Both the position numbers and the translations under genes were made by a program. Shown here piece after piece: positions 8,185 through 16,511 of a stretch of DNA of 33,334 bases (positions are counted from its first letter, which is position 1; the number at the start of each line of letters is the position of its first letter). A model generated the notes under the pieces. It had not been told where the DNA came from. It saw only the letters and a list, made by a program, of their open reading frames with translations, and ran no database searches. The DNA comes from Chloroflexota bacterium. GTDB lineage: Bacteria; Chloroflexota; Limnocylindria; P2-11E. Location of the stretch: positions 1 through 33,334 of the forward strand of contig VBEZ01000106.1 of the NCBI GenBank assembly GCA_005882255.1. The letters are read 5' to 3'.

Positions 8185-10035
8185 GTGGTTGCTGTGGAGA
8201 ATGCGCTGTTCGAGGATCGCCGTCTGGAGCGGACGCTCCAGGTCGCGCGGCTCGCGGGCGCCCTCCTCGTTTTCGCCCTCGGACCGCTCTTTCCAAGCCT
8301 CGCTCCGGCTCATGTCCTCGTCCTCGGCGCCGCTCTCCTCGCGTGGACCCTCATCAACACGCGTCTCGTGGAGGGCGCGCGGACCGCCGCTGGATACGAA
8401 CGCGTCGCGCGCTTCAGCTTCGTCGTCGATACGTCCGTCGTCATCTACGCGATCTGGGTCTTCGCCGCGGATCCGCAGTGGACCGCGTGGGCGGTCGGCG
8501 TGCTCATCATCATCGGCTCGGCGTTCCGCTTCGGCCGACTCGGCGCGCTGGCCTCGATGACGACCATCACCCTCGCGTACCTCGTGATCGTCGGCTGGCG
8601 TCAGCAGACGTACGGCTACAACATCGAGCTCCAGCGCGTCGCGTTCGCCGTGTCGCTCTATCTGCTCACGGCGCTCATCATGTCGGGCGCGATACGCGAG
8701 CTGCTCGAGCTGCGCAAGCAGCGCGAGCACCAGCTTTTCCACGATCTCCTGACCGGACTGCCGAATCGCGCGCTGCTCATCGAGCGCCTGCAACAGCAGC
8801 TGCTCCGTCAGCCGCGCACCGGCGAGTCCGTCGCCGTCCTGGTGATGGATCTCACGGACTTCAAGGCCGTCAACGACAGCCTCGGCCACGCTGTGGGCGA
8901 CGACCTGTTGAAGCAGATCGGACCGCGCCTCGCGGCAAGCCTGCGCACGGCGGACACGATCGCTCGCCTGGGCGGAGACGAGTTCGCGATCCTGCTGCCC
9001 GGCACCGATGAGACCGGCGCGGCGCGCGTCGCCCAGAAGATGCTCGCGGCGCTCGAGCAGTCGTTCCCGCTCGAAGGCGAGGCGCTCGACATCGGCGCGA
9101 GCGTTGGCGTCGCGGTCGCGCCCGGGCACGCGACGCAGGCGGAGCAGCTGCTATCGCGCGCCGACGTCGCGATGTACGCCGCGAAGGGATCGCTCGCCGG
9201 ACTCGCGGTGTTCTCGGCGGAGCACGAGCGCGACGGCGCCGGACGCCTCGCGCTGATGTCCGACCTGCGCCGCGCCGTCGACGAGGGCGAGCTCGTCCTC
9301 TATTACCAGCCGCAGATCGATCTGCGCACCGGTGGGATCACGAGCGTCGAAGCCCTGGTCCGTTGGATGCACCCGAAGCGTGGGCTCGTCGGACCGGATG
9401 AGTTCATCCCCCTCGCGGAGCGCACCGGTCTCATCAAACGGCTCACTCGCACCGTGCTCACCGAGGCGATCCGTCAGGCGCGCGCCTGGGAGCTCGCGGG
9501 TCTGCGCGTCCCGATCGCGGTGAACCTCTCGATGCGCAACATCCACGACCCGCAGCTGCCGCAGACGATCGCCCAGCTGCTGCAGCGCTGGGATGCGCGA
9601 CCGGATCTGCTGCGCCTCGAGATGACCGAAACGGTGCTCGCCGCCGATCCGGAGCGCGCGCTGCAAACGATGGACTCGCTGCGCGCGATGGGTGTGCACA
9701 TCGCGCTCGATGACTTCGGCATCGGGTACTCGTCGCTCGCGTACCTCAACCGTTTGCCGCTCGACGAGATCAAGATCGACCGGTCGTTCGTGATCGGCAT
9801 GATCGACGACGAATCGAGCGCGACGATCGTGCGGGCCACCGTGGAGCTCGGACACGGGCTCGGTTACGCGGTGGTCGCCGAAGGCGTCGAGAACGCGGAG
9901 ACGCGTCAGCGCCTCACCGCGCTCGGCTGCGACGCGATCCAGGGGTTCCTCGTCGCGCGGCCGATGCCGGCGGATCAGACCGCGGAGTGGATCGGGCGCG
10001 CGACCGTTCCGGCCGTGGTGGCCGCCGGGGACTAA
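8185..10035 (+). CDS. Membrane GGDEF-EAL cyclic-di-GMP enzyme
   Basis: This 616-residue protein makes and/or breaks cyclic di-GMP. Residues 1-180 form a membrane domain with about five or six hydrophobic segments. The GGDEF domain follows (about 183-345), starting FHDLLTGLPNR, with active site RLGGDEF (261-267) and an intact inhibitory RxxD site (R254-TA-D257). The EAL domain (about 355-600) has EALVRW (389-394), NLS (447-449), DDFGIGYSSL (509-518), KIDRSF (530-535) and VVAEGVE (563-569). All key residues look intact, so both activities are possible. The start is GTG 8185 (GTG 8194 is an alternative). The membrane domain matches that of the histidine kinase at 24356-25630. The 3' end overlaps the convergent glycosylase gene by 4 bases. 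Confidence 0.92.
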   Translation: MVAVENALFEDRRLERTLQVARLAGALLVFALGPLFPSLAPAHVLVLGAALLAWTLINTRLVEGARTAAGYERVARFSFVVDTSVVIYAIWVFAADPQWTAWAVGVLIIIGSAFRFGRLGALASMTTITLAYLVIVGWRQQTYGYNIELQRVAFAVSLYLLTALIMSGAIRELLELRKQREHQLFHDLLTGLPNRALLIERLQQQLLRQPRTGESVAVLVMDLTDFKAVNDSLGHAVGDDLLKQIGPRLAASLRTADTIARLGGDEFAILLPGTDETGAARVAQKMLAALEQSFPLEGEALDIGASVGVAVAPGHATQAEQLLSRADVAMYAAKGSLAGLAVFSAEHERDGAGRLALMSDLRRAVDEGELVLYYQPQIDLRTGGITSVEALVRWMHPKRGLVGPDEFIPLAERTGLIKRLTRTVLTEAIRQARAWELAGLRVPIAVNLSMRNIHDPQLPQTIAQLLQRWDARPDLLRLEMTETVLAADPERALQTMDSLRAMGVHIALDDFGIGYSSLAYLNRLPLDEIKIDRSFVIGMIDDESSATIVRATVELGHGLGYAVVAEGVENAETRQRLTALGCDAIQGFLVARPMPADQTAEWIGRATVPAVVAAGD

Positions 10036-10886
10036 CGAAGCTGCCCTTTCGGAGGCGGCTGGCACTTCGGGCACACGAACATCTCATCCAGACCATGCCG
10101 CGTCCGCACGATCTTCGTGCCGCAGCGCGCGCACGGATCGCCGACCTTGCCGCGGATCTTCATATGCGTGCGGATCTTTGTGCCCAGCTCCGGCGGAAGG
10201 TCGTGCTCCACGATCTCCACGGCGCGCGCCAGCGTCTCCCGCAGGGCCGCGTACAACCGGTCCATCTCGCCCTCATCGAGCGTCGTGACGCGCCGCTTCG
10301 GATGCAGCTTGGCCTGCCAGAGGATCTCGTCGGCATAGGCGTTGCCGATCCCCGCGATGAAGTCGCCGCTCATCAGCATGTTGCGCAGCTCGCGTCGCGT
10401 CGCCTTCGCGCGACGACCGAACTCGTCCGCGTTCCACGGGAGCGTGCCGGCCTCGGGCCCCTGGCGGTCGAACCCGGGCAGGTCCGCGGTGCTCGCGCCC
10501 GGCTCGACGAGATAGACCTTGCCCATCCGCGTGTCGTCGCGATAGCGCAGGTCACGCGCGTCCTTGAGCGGCGCGCTCGATCCGATGCCGTCGAAGGTGA
10601 GAGCGAACGCCGTCGTCGCCCGGATCTTTGTTTCCGTGGGGACGATGTCGAACAACCCCGACAGCATCGGATTGATGACCAGGCGCGTGTTGTCGTCGAA
10701 CACGAACGTCAGGAAGCGGCCGCGATGCACGACGTCCCTCAGCTCGCGCCCCTTGAGCGCCTCCGGGAGCGGTCGGGTCGCCCGCAGGACCAGCGGGTCG
10801 TGTACGCGCACCGCGGTCACGTGCTTGCCGACGAACGCGTCCGCGAGGCGGCCGCGGAGGACGTGGAGGTCGGGCCACTCCGGCAC
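10032..10886 (-). CDS. Fpg/Nei-family DNA glycosylase-like protein with altered key residues
   Basis: This belongs to the H2TH-zinc-finger base-excision family, 284 residues. The GTG at 10886 gives (M)PEWPDL, so the family's N-terminal catalytic proline P2 and glutamate E3 are present; this fixes the start inside a TAGTG overlap with the upstream gene. M74 (NPMLSG) and the helix AGIGNAYADEILW are kept. The zinc finger C252-X2-C255-X16-C272-X2-C275 is complete. The Fpg lysine K57 is replaced by R57 (HRGRFLTF), and the zinc-finger arginine equivalent to R259 is D267. It is therefore likely a DNA-binding glycosylase-like protein of altered specificity rather than textbook MutM. It is last in a long minus-strand run. 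Confidence 0.8.
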   Translation of the reverse strand: MPEWPDLHVLRGRLADAFVGKHVTAVRVHDPLVLRATRPLPEALKGRELRDVVHRGRFLTFVFDDNTRLVINPMLSGLFDIVPTETKIRATTAFALTFDGIGSSAPLKDARDLRYRDDTRMGKVYLVEPGASTADLPGFDRQGPEAGTLPWNADEFGRRAKATRRELRNMLMSGDFIAGIGNAYADEILWQAKLHPKRRVTTLDEGEMDRLYAALRETLARAVEIVEHDLPPELGTKIRTHMKIRGKVGDPCARCGTKIVRTRHGLDEMFVCPKCQPPPKGQLR

Positions 10887-11856
10887 TAGTCGGCCACCGC
10901 GGCGAGCCAGCGCGGCTCGGGAAGATCGAAACGCCGCGCGGCCCACGCCAGACACGACTTCAGCTGCTGCCGCTGGAACGATCGGATGCGCGGCAGACCG
11001 GCGGCCGGCGGACGGCGCGCGCGGTCGGCGAAGTAGCCGGCGAGGCCCGCCAGCGATGCGTCGACGACGCCGGCGCGAAGCGGCAGGACCTCCTCGTACC
11101 AGTCCAGCACGCGCTCGGGTATGGGTCCGCCCTCGACCGCGACGCTCTGAGCGAATGCCGTGACGTCGAATTCCGGAGGGCCGACGCTTGGATACGGCCA
11201 GTCAAAGATGCGCACGCGGTCCTTCGCAGCGAATGCGGTGGACGCAGGTGCTCGAGTCGTTCCGCGTGCTGGCGTAGGTCCGGCAGCGCGACATCAAGCC
11301 ACTCGCGCGCTTCTTCGGCGCGACGCCGCGCGAGGGCCGCGGTAATCGCGAGCTCGCCGCTCTCGGAAAGACGTCGCCACAGCTCGGCAAAGTCATGGTG
11401 CTCGGTGCGGGACAGCCAGCGCGGAAGCGGGTGGCCGTGCGTGCTCGCATGGAAGGTCGCGAATGAGCGCGCGGACCGCTGCGCCTTCGCCGGGGACCAG
11501 GGCGGCATCGTTTGTGGTCCCACGTCCTCGAGCAGGAGGACGTGCCAGTCGAGCCGCTTGAAGGCGCCGAGAAATGCGGGTGCCCACGGGCGGATGAGCC
11601 GGCCGAGCTCGCGGTACACGCGCTCCTCTTTTGGCAACGCGCCCCGCATGTACTCGTTGCTCGACGCGTTCACGCCTTTGAAAAATGCGTGACGCCCGTC
11701 GGCGAGGACCATGCGGAAGGTGGCGGATGGGGCATAGCCGCCGTAGACGCGCGCCGCTCGAACGACGGTCGATCCCAGCGCGCGCGCAACGTCGTCCTTC
11801 ACAGCAGGTGGCACCGCGGACCAGGGTGGTTTGGCCTCAGCTCCCTGTCGTGACAC
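10886..11856 (-). pseudogene. Aminoglycoside-phosphotransferase-like protein, catalytic loop deleted
   Basis: This is a small-molecule kinase of the APH/choline-kinase-like fold. The first frame from ATG 11856 gives the N-lobe (FRMVLADGRHAFFKGVNA, with the ATP-site Lys) and LGAFKRLDWHVLLLEDVGPQ, then runs to LPDLRQHAERLE near base 11255. The C-terminal part is in another frame: FAAKDRVRIFDWPYPSVGPP (with the DFG-equivalent Asp) to the stop at 10886. The HxDxxxxN catalytic loop that must lie between them is missing. About 10-20 codons are lost together with the frame. The start lies 20 bases inside the acs gene; GTG codons shortly downstream are alternatives. It is either inactive or mis-assembled. 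Confidence 0.8.
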
Positions 11857-13750
11857 TGGCCCGCATCTGCTCCCACGCCTCGCGCGCTTCCTCGACCGAG
11901 CCCTCGTCCTCGATGGTGGAGATGTCGCCGGGATCCTTGCCGAGGATCACCGCCTTCAGGACGCGCCGCATGATCTTGCCGCTGCGGGTCTTCGGCAACA
12001 TGTCGACGAAGTTCAGCTCGCCGATCACCGCCACCGGTCCGAGCTCGGAGCGGACGGTCGCGAGCAGCTCCTTCTTGAGCGCGTCAGATGGCGCGTGTCC
12101 GCTCTTGAGAACGACGAAAGCGGAGATCACCATGCCACGCAGCTCGTCCGGCCGCCCCGTGACGCCGGCCTCGGCGACCGCGGGATTGCGGAGGAACGCG
12201 GTCTCGACCTCGATCGTGCCGATGCGGTGGTCCGCGATCTTGATGATCTCGTCGGCGCGTCCTGAGAACCACACGTACCCGTCCGCGTCGATCGACGACG
12301 CGTCGCCCGTGAAGTACACCGTCTTGCCCGGGACCTTCTCCCAGTAATCCTTTGCGTAGCGTTCGGTCTCGGCCCAGAGACGCGCGGTGAGACCGGGGAA
12401 CGGGCGCTTGATCACGAAGATCCCCTTCTCGCCGGGCTTCACCTCGTTGCCGTCGCTGTCGACGACCGCGGCCTCGATGCCCGCGAGCGGAACGCCGCCG
12501 GAGCCGGGCTTGATCGGCAGGAGCGCCACGCCGTACGGGTTGCCGACGACCGGCCCGCCGGTCTCGGTCTGCCAGTAGTGATCGATGACGGGGATGCGAT
12601 CGCCGAGCGCCTCTTTCTGGAACCACTCCCAGGCCGGCGCGTTCAGCACCTCACCGGCGCAGAAGACGCGCTCGAGCGATGAGAGGTCGTGCTGCTTGGC
12701 CGGCGCGCTGCCGTAGCGCATGAGGAGGCGCACCGCCGTCGGCGAGGTGAACACACCGGTGACCTGGTGGCGCTCGACGATGCGATAGAAGGTCTCGGCG
12801 TCGGGATGATCGAGCGCGCCCTCGTAGGCGATCGTGGTGCAGCCGATGAGCAGCGGCGCGAACACGATGTAGGAGTGCCCGACGACCCAGCCGATGTCGG
12901 AGGTCGACCACCACACGTCGGCCGGCCGCAGCCCGAACATCCACTTCGCCATGCTGTGGACGTAGACCTGATAGCCGCCGTGCGTGTGCACCGCGAGCTT
13001 CGGCTTCGCGGTCGTGCCTGACGTCGCCAGGATGTACGCCGGCTCGTTCGCCTCCATCTGGACATGTGAGTCGTCCTGGCCGGCGGCGCCGCGCAGGAAC
13101 TCGTCCCAGGTGATGTCGCGGCCGGCGGTCATCGCGACCGCGGCCGATCCGCGTTTCAGCACGACGACGTGCTCGACCATGGGCGAGCCGGCGACGGCAT
13201 CGTCGACGATCTGCTTCAGCGGCACGTCCTTGCCTTTGCGATAGGTGACGTCCGTCGCGAAGACGGCGCGCGCGCCCGCGAGGCGGATGCGCTCTCCCAG
13301 CGCGCCCGCCCCGAAGCCGGCGAAGACGACGATGATCACCACGCCGATGCGGACCGCGCCGAGCATCAGCACGATCGCCTCGGCGCAGGTCGGCATGTAG
13401 ATCGCGATCCGGTCGCCCTTCTTGATCCCGAGCCCGCGCAGCGCCGCGCCGACACGCCGCGTCTCCTCGTGCAGCTGCGCGTAGGTGTAGGCACTTCGCT
13501 CGCCGCGCTCGTTCTCGGTGATCAGCGCCGTACGCGAGCCCGCGCCCGTCTTCACGTGGTGGTCGACGCAGTTGTAGGCGAGGTTCGACAGGCCGCCGCG
13601 ATACCAGCGGAACGTCGGCGGCTCCCACTCGAGCACGCGCTCCCACTTGCGGAACCAGGGCAGCGCCTCTGCCGCGCGTCCCCAGAAGCCCTCGGGATCC
13701 TCGGTCGCCTCGCGCTTCCACGCCGCGACCTTGCCCTCCAGCGCGCCCAT
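11837..13750 (-). CDS. acsA: AMP-forming acyl-CoA synthetase, acetyl/propionyl-CoA synthetase type
   Basis: This enzyme activates a short-chain acid with ATP and CoA; it has 637 residues, the AcsA/PrpE length. The ribosome site GGGAGGA precedes ATG 13750. The N-terminus has the ACAS-N motif FWGRAAEALPWFRKWERVLEW. YWQTETGG contains the tryptophan that limits acetyl-CoA synthetases to short acids. MLPKTRSGKIMRRVLKA carries the adenylation lysine. The P-loop is unusual: TSGTTAKPKLAVH where TSGSTGKPKGV is expected (Gly to Ala and Gly to Leu). It follows the benzoate-CoA-ligase-like gene by 10 bases. Acetate, propionate or another short acid is likely; the exact substrate is unknown. Confidence 0.87.
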   Translation of the reverse strand: MGALEGKVAAWKREATEDPEGFWGRAAEALPWFRKWERVLEWEPPTFRWYRGGLSNLAYNCVDHHVKTGAGSRTALITENERGERSAYTYAQLHEETRRVGAALRGLGIKKGDRIAIYMPTCAEAIVLMLGAVRIGVVIIVVFAGFGAGALGERIRLAGARAVFATDVTYRKGKDVPLKQIVDDAVAGSPMVEHVVVLKRGSAAVAMTAGRDITWDEFLRGAAGQDDSHVQMEANEPAYILATSGTTAKPKLAVHTHGGYQVYVHSMAKWMFGLRPADVWWSTSDIGWVVGHSYIVFAPLLIGCTTIAYEGALDHPDAETFYRIVERHQVTGVFTSPTAVRLLMRYGSAPAKQHDLSSLERVFCAGEVLNAPAWEWFQKEALGDRIPVIDHYWQTETGGPVVGNPYGVALLPIKPGSGGVPLAGIEAAVVDSDGNEVKPGEKGIFVIKRPFPGLTARLWAETERYAKDYWEKVPGKTVYFTGDASSIDADGYVWFSGRADEIIKIADHRIGTIEVETAFLRNPAVAEAGVTGRPDELRGMVISAFVVLKSGHAPSDALKKELLATVRSELGPVAVIGELNFVDMLPKTRSGKIMRRVLKAVILGKDPGDISTIEDEGSVEEAREAWEQMRASVTTGS

Positions 13751-13760
13751 GTGGTCCTCC

Positions 13761-15350
13761 CTAACTAGCGCCCAGCTCCCTGAGCTTGAACCGTTGGATC
13801 TTGCCCGTCGCGGTCTTCGGCAGCTCGTCGACGAAGTCGATCCAGCGCGGGTACTTGTACGGCGCGATCCGGGTCTTCACGAACAGCTTGAGCTCGTCGG
13901 CGAGCGCGTCGCTCGGTCTCTGGCCCTGTTTCAGGAGAACGAACGCACGGGGCTTGGTGAGCTCGTCCTTGTCTTTGGCGCCGACGACGCCGCACTCGAG
14001 AACGGCCGGATGCTCCATCAGCGCGGCCTCGACCTCAGCGGGCGAGACCCACTGACCCGAGACCTTGAGCATGTCGTCGGCGCGCCCCTCGTAGGTGTAG
14101 TAGCCGTCGGTGTCGAGGTGGTACTTGTCGCCGGTCACGGTCCACTCGCCGCGGAACGTTGCCTTCGACTTCTCATGCTTGTTCCAGTAGAAGGCGCAAC
14201 ACGAGTCGCCCGACACGTGGAGGTTCCCGGTCTCGCCGGGGCCGAGCTCGCGCCCGTCATCGTCGACGATCTTCGCTCTGTATCCGGGCACGACCGTGCC
14301 GCTCGTGCCGCCACGCGCGCTGCCGGGCCGGTTGCAGATGAAGATGTGGAGCATCTCGGTCGAGCCGATACCGTCGAGGATCTCGATGCCGAAGCGCTTC
14401 TTCCAGGCGTCGAAGAGCGGCTTCGGGAGCGACTCGCCCGCGGACACGCAGAAGCGCAGCGACGAGAGGTCGTATTTGAAATCCGCCTCGGGATACGCGA
14501 GCAGCGCGGCGTAGAACGTCGGCGCGGTGTACATCACGGTCGGCTGCTCGGTGGTGACGATGCCGTAGACCAGATCCGGCGTGGCGCGCTCCGGCTTGTA
14601 GACGACCGACGCGCCGTAGCGCATCGGAACGAACACGCCGTTGCCAAGACCGTAGGCGTGGAAGAGCGGCGATACCGTGAAGTAGCGATCCGCTTCGGTG
14701 CAGCCGAGGACGTGGCGGCCGAACGTCTCGGCCGAATAGATCATGTCGTGCTGGAGGTGCACCGCGCCCTTCGGAAAACCGGTCGTGCCGGACGAATAGA
14801 GCCAGAAGCACATGTCGTCGGGCGTCGTGTCCGCGGGCTCGAGCTCGTCGTCGGCCGCGGCCAGGGCCTCCTCGAATGAGGTGACACCAGACGGCTGGGC
14901 ACCGCCGAGCGGCGACGTGCCCGACGTCGTCACCAGGATGTGCCGGAGACGCGGGCATTCCTTGCGGATCTCGAGCACCTTTGGCAGCAGCGGCGCGCTG
15001 ACGACGATCGCGACCGCGCGACTATCGCGCAGGATGTACGCGAGATCGCGCGAGATGAGCAGCGTGTTCGTCGGCACCGGTATCGCACCGAGCTTGATCG
15101 CGCCGAAGAACGCGTAGACGAACGCCGGCGAGTCGAGACACAGGATGACGACGCGATCCTCGACGTCGACACCGAGCTCGCGGAGCGCATTGCCGCAGCG
15201 ATCCACGTTCCGCGCCATATCGCCGTAGCTGACGGACGCACCCTGGCAGCGGATGGCGACGGCGTCGGGTCGCTCCGCGCGGTGCGCGTCGACGTAGGTT
15301 TCGGCCGCGTTGTACCGGTCGCCGAGCTCAGGAAGTCGCAGCTCCCCCAC
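13761..15350 (-). CDS. Benzoate-CoA ligase family enzyme
   Basis: This AMP-forming aryl/acyl-CoA ligase has 529 residues, the usual length for benzoate-CoA ligases. The N-terminus reads YNAAETYVDAHRAERPDAVA, as in BclA/BadA relatives. The P-loop YSSGTTGFPKGAVH (with the A3 Lys) is intact. ILDGIGSTEMLHIFICNRPG closely resembles the DGIGSTEMLHIFL motif of benzoate-CoA ligases. GRADDMLKVSGQWVSPAEVE and the catalytic lysine in PKTATGKIQRFKL are present. The start is GTG 15350, 8 bases after the glutaredoxin-like gene. It would activate benzoate, a hydroxy- or amino-benzoate, or a related acid before CoA-ester catabolism. Exact substrate unproven. Confidence 0.85.
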   Translation of the reverse strand: MGELRLPELGDRYNAAETYVDAHRAERPDAVAIRCQGASVSYGDMARNVDRCGNALRELGVDVEDRVVILCLDSPAFVYAFFGAIKLGAIPVPTNTLLISRDLAYILRDSRAVAIVVSAPLLPKVLEIRKECPRLRHILVTTSGTSPLGGAQPSGVTSFEEALAAADDELEPADTTPDDMCFWLYSSGTTGFPKGAVHLQHDMIYSAETFGRHVLGCTEADRYFTVSPLFHAYGLGNGVFVPMRYGASVVYKPERATPDLVYGIVTTEQPTVMYTAPTFYAALLAYPEADFKYDLSSLRFCVSAGESLPKPLFDAWKKRFGIEILDGIGSTEMLHIFICNRPGSARGGTSGTVVPGYRAKIVDDDGRELGPGETGNLHVSGDSCCAFYWNKHEKSKATFRGEWTVTGDKYHLDTDGYYTYEGRADDMLKVSGQWVSPAEVEAALMEHPAVLECGVVGAKDKDELTKPRAFVLLKQGQRPSDALADELKLFVKTRIAPYKYPRWIDFVDELPKTATGKIQRFKLRELGAS

Positions 15351-15358
15351 GCCCGGGA

Positions 15359-15583
15359 TTATCGCGGCAGCGTTTCCAACACGGCGAGCACGGCGCTCTT
15401 TCCCTCATGCAGCCGCGCTCCGTCCCACACGGCCGGGACTCGTCTGCCTCCGTGCGCCGCGAATGCCTCCGCGCCGTCGGTGTCGACGTTCCGGAAATCG
15501 ACGCGTCTTTTGATGCCGAGGTCCACGACGCGGCGCCGGACGTCGGCCGAGTCCGGATCGTCTATCCGGTGGTAGAGGATCAC
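15359..15583 (-). CDS. Small glutaredoxin/thioredoxin-fold protein without CxxC
   Basis: This 74-residue protein starts MILYHRIDDPDSADVRRRVV and continues DLGIKRRVDFRNVDTDGAEA to GGRRVPAVWDGARLHEG. The beta-alpha-beta pattern with the cis-proline segment RRVPAVWDG is that of a glutaredoxin or GST N-terminal domain. The redox CxxC site is replaced by DPDSA, so disulfide exchange is unlikely. The ATG at 15583 overlaps the stop of the cation-transporter gene as ATGA. A regulatory or chaperone role for the transporter is only a guess. Confidence 0.65.
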   Translation of the reverse strand: MILYHRIDDPDSADVRRRVVDLGIKRRVDFRNVDTDGAEAFAAHGGRRVPAVWDGARLHEGKSAVLAVLETLPR

Positions 15584-16494
15584 GCGTCGGCCGGAGCGAG
15601 CTCGATGAAGGAATCCGTGACCTCGGGATGCTCGCGCCGCAGACGATCACGGAGGCGGACCATGAGCCGCTCGACGTCGCCGGCGGGGATCTCGTCGTGT
15701 ACCGAGACGCGCGCCATGACGAGGAGCTGGTCCGTCCCCATCTGGACCGCGACGAGCTCGAGGATCTTGTCGATGTACGGCTCGCTCCCGATCGTCGCCT
15801 CGAGTGCCTCGCGCACGCGCTCGGGCGGTGCCTGTCCGACGATGAGTCCGCGAGCGCCCCACGCGAGCTGGTACGCGACGTAGATGAGGACGATGCCGAT
15901 GACGGCGCTCGCGAGCGCGTCGAAACGGTGGTCGCCGGTCGCCACGGTGAGCGCGAGCCCGATGGTCGCGGTGGCGAGACCCGCGATTGCCGCGCTGTCC
16001 TCGTAGATCACGGTGCGCAGCGCCGGATCCTGAAGCTGCCCGAAGAAGCGACGCACCGGAACGTCGTCCTCGCGCGCGGCGTGGCGCAGCTCGCGGACCG
16101 CCACGCTCAGCGAGAACATCTCGAACACGGTCGAGAGGCCGAGCACGATGAACCCGACCGCGGCCTGCTCGACGGCGTGCGGATGTGCGAGACGGTCGTA
16201 CGCCTGATAGATGGAGAAGATGCCGCCGCCGAAGAAGAGGAACAGCGCGACGACGAGCGCCCAGAAGTAACCCTCCTTGCCGTGGCCGAGCGGATGCCGT
16301 TCGGTCGCCGGCCGCGCGCTGCGGCGCAGGCCGACGTACAGGAAGATCTGGTTCAGGGAGTCGGCGATCGAGTGCGCGGTCTCGGCGAGCAGCGCGCCCG
16401 AGCCGGTCATCGCGGCGGCGACCGCCTTCGTGATCGCGATCGCGAGATTCCCGAGGAACGCGGCGAAGACGGCGCGCGTGGTGCCCTCCGACAC
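15580..16494 (-). CDS. Cation diffusion facilitator transporter (SLC30A9-like)
   Basis: This is a divalent metal/proton antiporter of the inner membrane, 304 residues from GTG 16494 (VSEGTTRAVFAAFLGNLAIA). LLAETAHSIADSLNQIFLYV carries the first metal-site pattern with His and Asp. RHPLGHGKEGYFWALVVALF and VIYEDSAAIAGLATATIG are typical of the SLC30A9/ZnT9-like bacterial branch. GDHRFDALASAVIGIVL holds the second metal pattern. The C-terminal cytoplasmic domain (EPYIDKILELVAVQMG) is complete. The upstream in-frame extension has no CDF similarity and was rejected. The gene follows the nuclease gene by 17 bases. The metal, Zn or another, is not readable. Confidence 0.88.
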   Translation of the reverse strand: MSEGTTRAVFAAFLGNLAIAITKAVAAAMTGSGALLAETAHSIADSLNQIFLYVGLRRSARPATERHPLGHGKEGYFWALVVALFLFFGGGIFSIYQAYDRLAHPHAVEQAAVGFIVLGLSTVFEMFSLSVAVRELRHAAREDDVPVRRFFGQLQDPALRTVIYEDSAAIAGLATATIGLALTVATGDHRFDALASAVIGIVLIYVAYQLAWGARGLIVGQAPPERVREALEATIGSEPYIDKILELVAVQMGTDQLLVMARVSVHDEIPAGDVERLMVRLRDRLRREHPEVTDSFIELAPADA

Positions 16495-16511
16495 GGTCGG
16501 TGGTCTGCCTT

